Of a DNA stretch of 64,000 nt, positions 50,622-60,942 are shown piece by piece. The stretch covers positions 103,987,087 to 104,051,086 of the forward strand of contig CM043966.1 of NCBI GenBank assembly GCA_014529385.2. Reading direction: 5' to 3'. A program made the translations under genes and the position numbers. The notes under the pieces were generated by a model. That model was given only the letters and a program-made list of their open reading frames with translations, ran no database searches and was not told where the DNA came from. This DNA is from Adiantum capillus-veneris (taxonomy: Eukaryota; Streptophyta; Polypodiopsida; Polypodiales; Pteridaceae). The first letter of the stretch is position 1. Each line of letters starts with the position of its first letter.

Positions 50622-53358
50622 ATGGCTAGAACAAAAGCCAGTGCAAGGAAGGCAGGCAAGGGTCAAGGATTAGCATCGAAAGCAAGTGGTAGATCTGCAA
50701 CCCCAAAGAAAAGACTTGGAAAACCAAATAAAATTCTGAAAGGGCCAAGGATGAAGAAGCTGCAAACCTGCATGGGACTTTTCAGAGAAATCAGAAAGGC
50801 ACAGAAATGTGTAGATTTATGCATACCAAAGCTGCCCTTCCAGAGGATGGTGAGGTCCATATGTGATGAAGCTACCTGGGGCACCAAAAGGTGGAAGGTG
50901 GTGGCATTAATGGCTCTACAGGAAGCAGCAGAGGACTTCCTACTGGAGTACTTCAGTGACATGACCATTGTTGCAGCCCATGCCCACAGGGTTACTATAA
51001 TGGACAAAGATAGTGAGACATTGAAAAGAATAAGGTGGAGGTATGACAAACTGCTGGTCCCCAATGTCTGCAAGGATAAGAAAATGAGGGAAATTTTGTT
51101 ATACCCCCCGGAGCTAGTGCCACAGCTCACAGTTGTAGATGTCACACATGATGTGAATACAAGGGCAAGGGCAGAGACTATTGCTCGCCAAACAGAGGAA
51201 ATGAGGGAAGCAGAGCTTAAGGAGAAAGCAAAAGTAGCAGTGGAGTCCCAGAAACAAACAGAGTGCAATGTGACCCTGTCTATAGAGGCAATGAATCAAG
51301 AAACTCTACTTTCAATGAAGAATGGTTTGCTTGCAGAGATACCATTTGTAGATGGAACCAGAAAGCTAGCTCTGGAAAAGGTGGACATTGATTTATTGCA
51401 GAATCCAGATTCTGAGATTTCAGACACAATTATCTATGCTTGTCTTAAGTAAGTGTTACTATCTTGCTAGCTTTGAAAACTCAGATAATAGGTTTGCTAA
51501 CTCAGGTAGAGTCTCTGCAGCCTGATCAAAAGTCAACTCCCATTGTACACTCACACAGAGGTGTTTCTCCTTGATCCACAAATGTCTGTAATTATTAGAC
51601 AAAAGAATAGTCCATCTGGGACCTTTGAGAGCTGGTTTCTCCACTATGCTATGCTGGAAGTTACTGTGATCATCTTCCCATATGAGAACAACCATCACTG
51701 GAGTCTCATATGCCTTGATGTTGACCAACCAGCAGTGTGGGTGTTCAATTCAATAAAAGGAACCCACCCTGAAATTAGGCTGTAAGTGTTTTGTATCAGA
51801 AAGTGTTTATTATAGATATCCATGTAAATTTGAAGCCTCATGCTAACATCTTGACATTGCTTTGTGCAGTTGTATAAAGAGGTTGTTGCTTGCCTATGGC
51901 AAGCTATGTGGAAGGTATGAACTATACAAGGCCCCAATCAAAGATGTACCTGTCCCAAATCAAACCGATGGGAATTCTTGCGGCTGGAGATGTCTTCTCC
52001 ATGCAGAATATGTCCTGCAAAGCTACTTTGCATTAAAACCTTTCATGACTAAGGTACCCATTTGGCAATGCATTCAGTTAGTTTTGGTTTAGTCTATAAA
52101 AGAATTCTCACCATGTGGTCTTTCAATTTTGCAGAGTGCTTTAAAAAACTACACATATGATTATTTGCAAAGATACCGGGTAAGTTTAATACAACACCTG
52201 CTTACTATGTCTAGCCCTAGAGAGCTTGAAGATAGCGGCTTGGATGAGCGCACTATTGATCTTACAAAACATGACGTGCCACCACGACAAACCCCTACAT
52301 CCGATACAGTGGAATCGCATCGGGCCGAGGGTGTCATATCAGCAGAAGATGAAAGAGCCGAGGATGAGGAAAGGACAAATGAGCATATGGAAGCTGCTAA
52401 GGTTCAACCGGAGGAGACAATGAAAGAGCCAAGTCAGCCAGTGGAAGAGCCAAAAGAGCCTATGGCTGAAACCCAAGATGAGGAAAGCAGGCCTATAGAT
52501 GAGCAAAAGGATATGGATGAGGAAAGCAGGCCTAGGGATGAGCAAAATGATATGGATCAGGCAAGGATGTATGAGGCAAGCCGATCAATCTTGAATCAGG
52601 CAGAAAGGGCCATGGGGGAGACCCCTGATGAAGATTTGAATGATGACTATGAAGATAAAGCGGAGGAGAGCAACAACGACATGAACACTACAGAGACCCA
52701 GTATGGACCCTTGCTACCTGTAGATACGGTTGTTCCGGTAATGTCTATTCAAGTATGGAAAAATATGTTCAGCTTCTAACTACTTATATGTACTTGTCAA
52801 CTTTTACAGAGGTTGATTATCTTGGACGTCAATGGATTGCTGCTGATGCGGGTGCCTCTCGGTGACAGAGGACCCTTTGAGGATTTGCAAACGTTTCGAA
52901 TGGGAACTTGTCGAGTCGTGGTTCGTCCAGGAACCAAGGAATTTATTGAGTTTCTTCTTCCGCGCTTCAGAGTTGCCATATGGTCTTCAATGCAAAGGCA
53001 AAACTTATCGCCACTAGTTGCAATAGTTTGCAGTGTATGCCAAGCTCACACGTCAGATTTTGCCTTTTTGTATGATCAAAGAAAATGCGTTACCGTTGAG
53101 GGCCACTACCATCCTAAAAAACTAGGATTACTTCTTTTGTACAAACCGTTTAGCCAAATCGGTGTACCCTTTGATGCAACTAATACACTACTAATTGATG
53201 ATACTCCTGAAAAGGGAGAACTAAATCCGTCGGGAACAACTATCTCACCACCTTCTTTCGAGGGGCATTCCTTCGACATTCTGATTCCATACTTACAGAA
53301 ATTGTATCTCAGTCCATTGTTCACGAATGAGTTTGTACTTTCTAATGAATTAAGATGA
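50622..53358 (+). CDS. Gene 3: histone H3-like / Ulp1 protease / FCP1 phosphatase-like fusion
   Basis: Five exons with good GT-AG sites keep one frame: 50622-51448, 51521-51781, 51870-52053, 52135-52737 and 52810-53358; 807 residues. Residues 1-145 are a histone H3: tail MARTKASARKAG, alphaN FREIRKAQK, alpha1 KLPFQRMVR, alpha2 VALMALQEAAEDFL and loop 2/alpha3 RVTIMDKDSETLKRIR. Residues about 262-425 are a C48/Ulp1 fold: SEISDTIIYACL, H335 (NHHWSLI), N352 (VFNSIKG, usually Asp), Q394 and C400 (QTDGNSCGWRC). Residues 426-625 are an acidic Glu/Asp-rich linker. Residues 627-807 are an FCP1/NIF HAD domain: ILDVNGLLL with the second Asp replaced by Asn, VAIWSS, and LLIDDTPEK. H3 and the start of Ulp1 share exon 1, so the fusion is not a splicing guess. 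Probable nuclear chromatin role: incorporation into or mimicry of nucleosomes with local deSUMOylation (inference). No stop or frameshift is seen. Confidence 0.9.
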
Positions 53359-53384
53359 TTCTTCTATCTGTCTTTGTCTTGTCT

Positions 53385-53480
<96 letters not shown>

Positions 53481-53603
53481 TTTGACGTGGTAAAGAAATG
53501 TATTTCAAGCACACTTTTTCACAGGGCACAATTGAAAAATGAGATCAATAAACTTCATGTCTTGAAAGTCATTTGTATACACTTGGGTTTACAAGAATAT
53601 CTG
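53359..53603. other. Short spacer with (TA)n and (GA)n between convergent genes 3 and 4
   Basis: A compound TA/GA microsatellite at about 53389-53475 is followed by unique sequence. The spacer is the shared 3' region of two convergent genes, and no ORF is supported. Confidence 0.8.
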
Positions 53604-55024
53604 TTACATTGACACTACTTCAACCCGACCATCCAACTCTTTGCACAAAATATCTTTTTCCCTTCGCCGCATCACCTTACGGCCAGCTAAGAAAAAGGAA
53701 AAATATGATAGTTCCTTGTCCATTGACTCTTCAATGATGTCATTTCGCAAATGCTGAAGACTGCATAGCTCCCTTATTGTAACCACCAATAGTAGGCCAT
53801 GCTCTTTATCAATCACTTCCACATCCACAGTAGGATTATCTTCCAAACCTGCAGAAACCTGGTCCATAGGAATGTACTTACCGTTTAGCATTTGTGATCG
53901 CATATACCAAAATGAGAGTAACAGTGATTGGCTTGCAATCATGTACTTGACAACTAGAGTATCAAGCGCGACCTCGCACCGTAAACCAATCTCTTCCTTT
54001 GCATACCATCCTTTGTCAAGAAGTTTGTCACAGGATGACTGCTGAAATGACTTGCACATGAACATAGTTTTTGTAACTCTGATGTTGTAGCTATGAAACA
54101 GCTCTATGAAGAGTGCAACAAGACAAAAGTTTGCAATTCTAACCAGTTTGGTAGGAATAGAGCTACGTAGAGACCTTTGTATATCCTTGTAGAGCTTACT
54201 TCGCATTGCCTCCACCATTGTTTCCTCGAGAACTGGCCAGTCCACAGTGTTCCAATCGGTTGGTAGAGGCAGTTTCACCAACATGCCATTCTTATTCCCT
54301 GAGCTGAGTTGGTAAAAGTGGTCATAAAAAAAGATTCCCTCATCAGCCAATCTTTTGCTGCTCCTCTCTGAGTACTGTAGAGAACCAATATGGGCATGTA
54401 CAACATGGAAGAGGCCTATTATGCACTCCACAGGTTCCCATTGCTCATAAGAAGAGGGATAAACATCTGCAATATATATAAGAAGAGTTAAACTAAGAGT
54501 ATCAATAAGTACAAATGACAAATCTAATGTAATTGAGTTGTGAAGAGTAGAGACATTACTCATAACAAGCGGGAGAAACATTGCAAAATATATAAGAAAA
54601 GTTATAATGAGAGTATCAGTAAGTTCACATGTCAAGAGTACTTACAATTGCAACGTGGTTGATGTATATCTGATACATTTCCACCGTTTGCTATCACCTA
54701 TGGATGGGTAAACACATGCTGAACAAGAACTTCCTTTACAGATCTTTTGCCGATCTCAACTTTGAAATCCAACACCCTGGCCTTCCATGCTGAGCGGTAA
54801 ACGTTGATACCACTAGACCTCTTGGGTCTTCTTGGTTGCATGAGGACCCATGAACCTTTGTTTATCCTTTGTCCAACCCATTGGTTGTCTGCACTTATTG
54901 AAGCTGGTATTGTAATTGAGGATATGCTACTACTTGGCCTTCTAGGCAAAGTGCCGTTGTTGGTTGTTGGTGTGAGAGACAGTAAACACCTTGAGGCTCT
55001 TGGGCGAGAAGACGTGGATGCCAT
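53604..55024 (-). CDS. Gene 4: orphan protein, at least two exons
   Basis: The first exon starts at a true ATG (55024-55022): MASTSSRPRASRC, Ser/Thr/Pro-rich, then WVGQRINKGSWVLMQPRRPKR and a segment VLDFKVEIGKRSVKEVLVQ. The main exon runs from an acceptor TATTGCAG at about 54467 to the stop at 53604 (about 287 residues) and includes FYDHFYQLSSGNKNGMLVKL, CLVALFIELFHSYNIRVTK and DILCKELDGRVEVVSM. The donor joining them is uncertain: the obvious GT near 54703 comes directly after an in-frame TAG, so a mutation or another donor must be involved. The intervening 54467-54697 region contains two similar AT-rich copies of about 100 bp. I recognise no domain. Confidence 0.6.
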
Positions 55025-55345
55025 AAATCTCAGAGAAAAGCTTTAGTGGAGGGAGATTCACTTTGAAAGCATTCTAATGGAGGGAAAGTGTTTTAAAATT
55101 CCAATATCTTGTGCGGGCTTAATGGTCACCCTCCAGTACGTTAATGACCATAAGAGAATATCAGAAGTGGGACCACACGCAAGCACCTAAAAGCTCGATA
55201 AAAGGAAGGAAATTACTATGCTACAATCCTAGTTTCGTGAAAGTTTTATGCTATTTTCCTATTTTTTGAGTCTTTCCAGGTACTTTCCTACGTAACGTAG
55301 CCTTCATGCTCATTGGACGCGCTCTATTTTTCTCTCTCTTCATAT
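55025..55345. other. Subterminal region of the TIR element
   Basis: It lies upstream of gene 4 and includes its presumed promoter. The palindrome CTACGTAACGTAG lies near 55290. No ORF is supported. Confidence 0.5.
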
Positions 55346-55378
55346 GGCCCTCCAAATGACCTCCGAAATTTCTTAATG
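55346..55378 (-). repeat. Right terminal inverted repeat
   Basis: On the plus strand it reads GGCCCTCCAAATGACCTCCG and ends AAATTTCTTAATG, the reverse complement of the left repeat with one mismatch. Confidence 0.9.
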
Positions 55379-55528
55379 CACTCAAGAGCGACTCAATCTA
55401 TTTCTAAGGGGCCCATAGCAACAAGAAAATCAAATGTAGCTCAACTCTTAGAATACATCTTGGACATAATGAGAAGTATCTTTTAAACAAGACGCACATC
55501 ATGCAACCAAATGGGATCGAAGATGGGT

Positions 55529-55827
55529 GAAAGCATGTTAATGTGTCACACTTTTTCATGCCCCGAAAAATGCTAACCATCAGAATTTTGACATATGCTT
55601 ACTAGTATAATAACATGAGCTACATCTCCAAGATCTATGATGTATGATATATCAATAGAAAGCTCTTAAAACAAGGAATCCAAATGTACAACCTGCGACA
55701 AATTTTGATATCATTTGTAAAAAATTACCATAAACTTTTACCAGACGCCCAAAATTTTTAAGATGTGCTAACTTGAAATTGCTAACTAGCACAAAAAGTG
55801 TGACACGTTAACATGCTTTCACCCATA
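55529..55827. mobile_element. Candidate MITE or foldback element
   Basis: A 32-bp inverted repeat (GGGTGAAAGCATGTTAAYG.. and its complement) with one mismatch bounds a 299-bp AT-rich sequence without coding capacity. The flanks are AT on both sides, a possible but weak target duplication. The repeat is unlike that of the 11.8-kb element. Confidence 0.65.
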
Positions 55828-56139
55828 TGCAAGTGGGGTCCATTAAAAAGTGGCAACAAATCAAGAGTGAGTTTTGAAACATTGAAAACCCTACATTCAA
55901 AGCTAAATAAGAAGTGAGAGTTGTACCTTCACCACAGTGGAAGACAATGCCACAAATGATTCCAAGGAGTTTATAGAACTAAGCTAAATCAGAATTGAGT
56001 AGTACCTTCGGAGTGGAATCGATGCGATGAATAATTGGCACAGGACTCTACATAAGTTATCCTCTACTCTAATTCAACGTACGATAACCTTAGTAGAATT
56101 GCTAAAAATCAGGCCACGTGTGTGGATTGATAGTACATT

Positions 56140-56502
56140 TTGGATGGTTCTCTCATGAACCTACATGCAAAGAGTATTCTCTACAATGACTGTACCACAA
56201 ACGTATCAAGTGTTTTTTGCAATGATGTATCTGTGGATCCTGAGAGCCAAGCTATTAATGAGGGAAATCAAGGTCATGATGAGATTGTAAGACTAAGGTA
56301 TATGCATATGATAGATTTTTGCTCTTCCTCGGACACAAAATGTTATGGAGAATCTCCCTTCAAATGTATCCGAGTGCTACTCTCCCCAAAACCAACAAGG
56401 ATTGAGAGGCGAAACACAATTACATTTGTGGATTACAATGTTCTTTGGGCTCCAATCTTTTATCGCCTTCTATCACCCAAGGTCATCCCAATACCCTTTT
56501 GA
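56140..56502 (+). CDS. Hypothetical 120-residue ORF within a repeated sequence
   Basis: The ATG at 56140 begins MDGSLMNLHAKSIL and the ORF ends LLSPKVIPIPF. No family is recognised. The DNA from about 56216 matches the decayed sequence at 42190-42520, so the ORF may be a fragment of a mobile element rather than a host gene. Confidence 0.35.
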   Translation: MDGSLMNLHAKSILYNDCTTNVSSVFCNDVSVDPESQAINEGNQGHDEIVRLRYMHMIDFCSSSDTKCYGESPFKCIRVLLSPKPTRIERRNTITFVDYNVLWAPIFYRLLSPKVIPIPF

Positions 56503-57202
56503 GTAATTGGTCTGAGGACTCGGGATTGTTCCTTTGTCAAGAAGAGGAAATTAGAGTAAGTTTTCGATCATTCTAGCGTCATAGATTGGTTATCCTTGTT
56601 CCCACGCGGTTAATTGGTGTTGAGTTTGAAACTCAACAGATACATCTTTAAAGGTTCTTAAGAATGTCGCTCCAACATTAATGGGTTTGCAGGGGCAATG
56701 GTGGATGCAGTGAATTGGAAAAGAGAACCTCTTCCTTTTGAGGAAAGATTGGTTGGGTAGGTTTAACTCTTCCTTGACCTACCTAGTCATTCAAAGCATG
56801 AGGATGTGGTGGGTTGCTGCATTAGTCCTTTGCTGGCAAGCTATTGGAACGCTTGTAAGATCGAGAGTATGACAAACTAATAGGGTACTAAGGTTAACCA
56901 AAAAGAGATGTAAATTGATTTGGATTATTGTAGGAAACCTGAAATTATCTCAAGTAAAGGCAGATTGGCAACATTGCAATGGCAGAGCTGTCATACCTAT
57001 CTAAGGGTGCTTTTGTAGTATGCCTAGGAATAAGGCTTCGACGTGAGCAATGGATTTTCTTCATATAGCCCTAAGCTGCTGCACTCGTAAATAAAAGCGC
57101 TTGTGCGGGCGTAGAGGGGACTGCATCCTCACCGTCCTCCTTTACTTAGATTTGGGTTCTTTTTTTTTTCATCGTGGCACGGCACGGTCTTTTTTGGTGT
57201 GA

Positions 57203-57281
<79 letters not shown>

Positions 57282-57330
57282 GGGGGGCCTCTGGTGCTAC
57301 ATGTACGAAAGCAAATAGGAAAGGAAAATT
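56216..57330 (+). repeat. Right copy of the repeat also found at 42.2-42.7 kb
   Basis: It is in the same order and orientation as 42190-42700, but longer because of inserted or retained sequence including a (GT)n tract. Together the copies flank the 11.8-kb element and the MITE. Confidence 0.6.
57201..57280 (+). repeat. (GT)n microsatellite
   Basis: About 38 GT units. ORFs over it are Cys-Val or Thr-His artefacts. Confidence 0.95.
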
Positions 57331-57682
57331 TAGTTGATTGGGCCACCTTTTCAGAGAAATTAATGTCAACCTCTTATGTGTTTCTGCTTGTGTCTATATG
57401 GTTGAATGGGGGTGAGGTTAATATAATATTCATAAGAAAAAACAACATGAATAGTTGGCGACAATATATTGAAAACCCATAAGAAGGTTCAAGCTTGTTA
57501 ACGAAGGCCATCTTGCTAACACTAAACCCATAGGAAGAGACAAAATTGTGAGTGCCATTGGTAAGATCTGGTCTCACGCTCTAACTACTCCAGTGGATCA
57601 TCCATCCATGTGAATTATACGCAATGGTACCAAATCATTGTCCTTATTGTATGATCATATTTTCACCACATCATAAATTTAC

Positions 57683-57723
<41 letters not shown>

Positions 57724-57879
57724 AAATGACAATGTTAAGTTGTAAAAGAATACATACATCACGTGTTTTGTAATCTTCAAGGTCTTAAAGAGACCATAAA
57801 ATGAGGAGGATTGTTGATATACTCAGATCATGTACAACTCAACATGAGAAAGAGGATGAAAATAGTGGGCGGCTCATGG

Positions 57880-57914
<35 letters not shown>

Positions 57915-58054
57915 AGCCCAGCACCACGCGAGGGGAAAGGAAGGACGGCCATTCGTTCTGTTCGACTGCTCGTTCAAGTTACTCAGCACCACGTAGTAGG
58001 ATATGCGAAGGACAGCCAGATAGGCTCTCGCTGCCTGCAAATCTGCATCTGCGC

Positions 58055-58112
<58 letters not shown>

Positions 58113-58419
58113 TACTACGAAGCCTTCTCACAACACGTATATAAGGTGGCGCGCCATGCCGCTTCAGCCGACCATGGCGCCGTTCCAATGCTCGCGCCGC
58201 CCGAAATACCGCCATCTCCAAGGGCAATTTTTTTTATTTTTCCTTAGAACTCGGAGTTTAGATGGTATTTTGGGATCTTAATACGGCATCATTAATCAAT
58301 TTAAGATACATATGCCTATATGTGGCAGCTCATTGGTGAATAGTTTTGTCTTAGACAACTGACATAGATATCCATTGTCATAAAGGTTCTAGATTGAAGG
58401 AGATTACACAAGAAAGCAG
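57331..58419. other. Gene-poor stretch with CT/GA tracts
   Basis: (CT)n at 57684-57718 and (GA)n at 57884-57911 and 58059-58108. The apparent ORF at 57801-58247 runs through two GA tracts and is not convincing. Nothing else is recognised. Confidence 0.6.
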
Positions 58420-59010
58420 GGAATTGATCGTCGCCTTTGCAAAGGAAACGGATAACCTCTGAAGAATGGAACAAGACGATTGGTGCCTTATTGAGTGGTT
58501 AGTTGTTGAGCCCTTTTCAGGTCAACTTGAAGAATGGAACAGGACGATTGGTGCCTTATTGACTGGTTAGTTGATGAGGCCTTTTCAGGTCAAGGTGTGA
58601 TATTTCTTTTTTTTTCCAAAACTCACAATGGTGAGTATATTAGCTTATCCAAAAAATTACAAAATCAATTCATGCTTGTGTGGAGCCATGACAAGTCTTA
58701 GTGCTCATAGATACATCACCTGACAGGGGAGCCACCCCAGGACACTAGACCAAGGCTGACCTAGCTTAGAATAGAGCACGGATCCAAATACTAATTATTT
58801 AATGTGGCACCAATCACCATGTTCCATTCTTCAGAGTTCATTTGTTTCCCAATGGCGACCATCACTTCCTTATTTTGCTGTAGAATCTCTGTGAACCTAG
58901 CTATTTCTCGGGCGTTTTGAAAGACCCATCACTTCCTAGCTCTACATCTCGCCTTCCATACTTGTTTGAAGTAATGAAATATCACAACGGCAGCCTGTAG
59001 TCATAGATCT
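58420..59010. repeat. Inverted pair of a LINE-like or unclassified coding remnant with a 68-bp tandem duplication
   Basis: On the plus strand, a 68-bp unit starting GAAGAATGGAACAAGACGAT is repeated head to tail at 58460-58527 and 58528-58595. On the minus strand, 59010-58800 encodes a related stretch (SEEWNMVIGATLNN preceded by HYFKQVWKARCRARK and one stop). The W-x2-R pattern is reminiscent of the end of plant LINE reverse transcriptases, but the match is weak. Confidence 0.45.
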
Positions 59011-59295
59011 TATAGGCATTGTAGGAGAAATTATCAAATCTACAATCCAAAGAATATGTTCGATCTGCATAATAGTGTTGTGGTGCACTTACTTTCTCAA
59101 GCTCCATTCCACTAATATGTCAACTCTTGCTAAAGCCATAGACATTATTAAAAAAAATAAAACAAAACTCACAATGGTGATGTGGATTATATTAGCAAAT
59201 CCAATAGATTACAAATTCTAGTTAGGCTCCTGATGACCCACGACATCTCCTAGCAACCATAGATACATTGGTTGATGGGGGGGGGGGGGGGGTCA
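58617..59295 (+). repeat. Direct repeat pair of about 125 bp
   Basis: AAAACTCACAATGGTGA and following sequence through ATAGATACATYRSYTGA occur at 58617-58740 and again at 59164-59292, the second preceded by an A-rich run and ending in a run of 16-18 G. Confidence 0.7.
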
Positions 59296-60031
59296 TTTCA
59301 ATGGTCCCAAAGCCCTTTGAGGGATTTGAGACCATTGACCATACATGTACCCTTTAACCATGTTACAAAATTTCTATATTTTTGTAAAGGACTTCTTTTC
59401 TTTTTCACTGCAAGTTGCTTCCTCCTGCTTGCTAAAAGCCATCCATAAGTTTCATGCATTAGTTATGTATGTAGCATTCTATTCTTTTTTTGGAATAGGA
59501 GTTCATTCTTAGATACCCATATCGCTTTCAAAACTACAACTCTAACTATACAAATTTTTGTCTTCGACGCTTCATCATCCAATCGTTCAGAGCCGAGTGC
59601 TAGGTCTTGTCTAAAGAATGGGGTGCCAAGTTGTCAAAACCCGTGAGTTAGAAGAGCAAGTGATGAGCATAGCCATAGAGTCAGACCAACTCATTTTCAA
59701 AAATGGGTCAAAAAATATAGTGGATTTAGGAATCCATATGAGCACTTAGCAAGCTTTAGAAAAGTACTAATACCAAAGAGAATAATGGACTTCCATACTC
59801 GGTTTGAAATATTTGGAATTACATTAGAACGTACAAGAACATGATTTAAAACCATACCTTCTAGAGCTATTACAGATTTTTCAACATTGACTATGAGGTT
59901 TGTTGTTGCATGTTGAAAGACGGTAATCAAGAACGATACAGCGGCAAAAAACTATAGCTTTAAACAAAACCAAGGACAATTTGTAAGAGACTGTGTAAGT
60001 CAAACAAATGAGGTAGTATTTTGATAGATGC
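59296..60031. other. No gene seen
   Basis: AT-rich unique-looking sequence. Minus-strand ORFs of 70-150 codons here lack recognisable composition or motifs. Confidence 0.5.
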
Positions 60032-60637
60032 TTGGAGTTGGAAATTCCAACCGATGAGAGACTTGTTTCATTATTTCTTGAAGGATTACTTAACAAAGAG
60101 TTGCATGCTATCCTGTATAGCAAGAAGCAAAACAATTTGGAAGCATGCATTCTAGATTCTATAGACTTGGTAGCCAAGATGAGATCTTCAATGAAGAAAG
60201 AATTATTAAGGGCACTCAAAATGAGTAACCCATATAGATCCATGGTATGAGCACATCTAGGACCTAGTGTGGCATATCCTATCAATTCCATAGAACCCTG
60301 AAGAGCTATGGTAATGTACAAGATGTCATTTTGGTGAAAGAATTTATGATATTGAGATTGCTAGGCTATTGGAGAAAGATCCTTGGATGAAAGAAGAGTG
60401 ATACCCGTATCCTCCGTCAATCGCTTTCCTACTTCTACGACAAGAGCACAACAAGGACCACCTTTACGGATCAATGCACTCAAAGTAATAGAATTTGATG
60501 AAAAGGATACAATGGATCCAACAATCAAATTCAAGGTGGAAAGAAACCGAGTGGAAGAAAATGTACTTCTAGATCTTAGAGCTCAAGGAAAACTTATTTC
60601 CTACAACTTATACAAACATCTTGTACTTGAGGAATAA
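60032..60637 (+). pseudogene. Gypsy gag-protease remnant (a family distinct from Gypsy-1 and Gypsy-2)
   Basis: The first segment, ELEIPTDERLVSLFLEGLLNKEL, matches the end of a plant gypsy gag core in style. About 130 codons later, in another frame, LLDLRAQGKLISYNLYKHL resembles the start of a retroelement aspartic protease with the catalytic DSG/DTG lost (DLRAQ). Stops and frame changes separate the two. Identification is by pattern only. Confidence 0.5.
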
Positions 60638-60898
60638 CTCCAACCCATAAAATAGGCCATTCAAAGTGTGCGCATCTGTCGCACGTGTCAAAGAAAGGGA
60701 CTTTCCGTACATTGTGTGCAAGCCGCAAATGGCTGCAAGCACATAACAAGATTAATCTAGCAAGCTCAAGAGAGCAAGGGTGTGTAACTCACCGCCCTAC
60801 GCTCGCCTTCATGGAGGATTCCTCACCGGGAAGAAGAGGGGTCTACCACCGTGCCATGCTCAATCAACTCGCCGCCATTGTGCCGTTGTAATGCTTTA

Positions 60899-60942
<44 letters not shown>

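Noticed and set aside
50622-51100. A normal host histone H3 gene
   Set aside because: The tail and helices are H3-like, but many core positions differ, the ORF continues for over 650 further residues into other domains, it has introns, and it sits inside transposon TIRs.
52180-52214. A possible 35-bp intron in exon 4 of gene 3 (GTAAGTTT..TCTAG)
   Set aside because: Too short for a plant intron, and the frame is open through it, so it was kept as coding.
57146-57482. Cys-Val and Thr-His ORFs over the (GT)n tract
   Set aside because: Microsatellite artefacts without a motif outside the repeat.
57801-58247. 148-codon ORF
   Set aside because: It crosses two GA tracts, and the remaining parts show no recognisable protein character.
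59881-60321. 146-codon minus-strand ORF
   Set aside because: It lies antisense to the better supported gag-like remnant and shows no motif.
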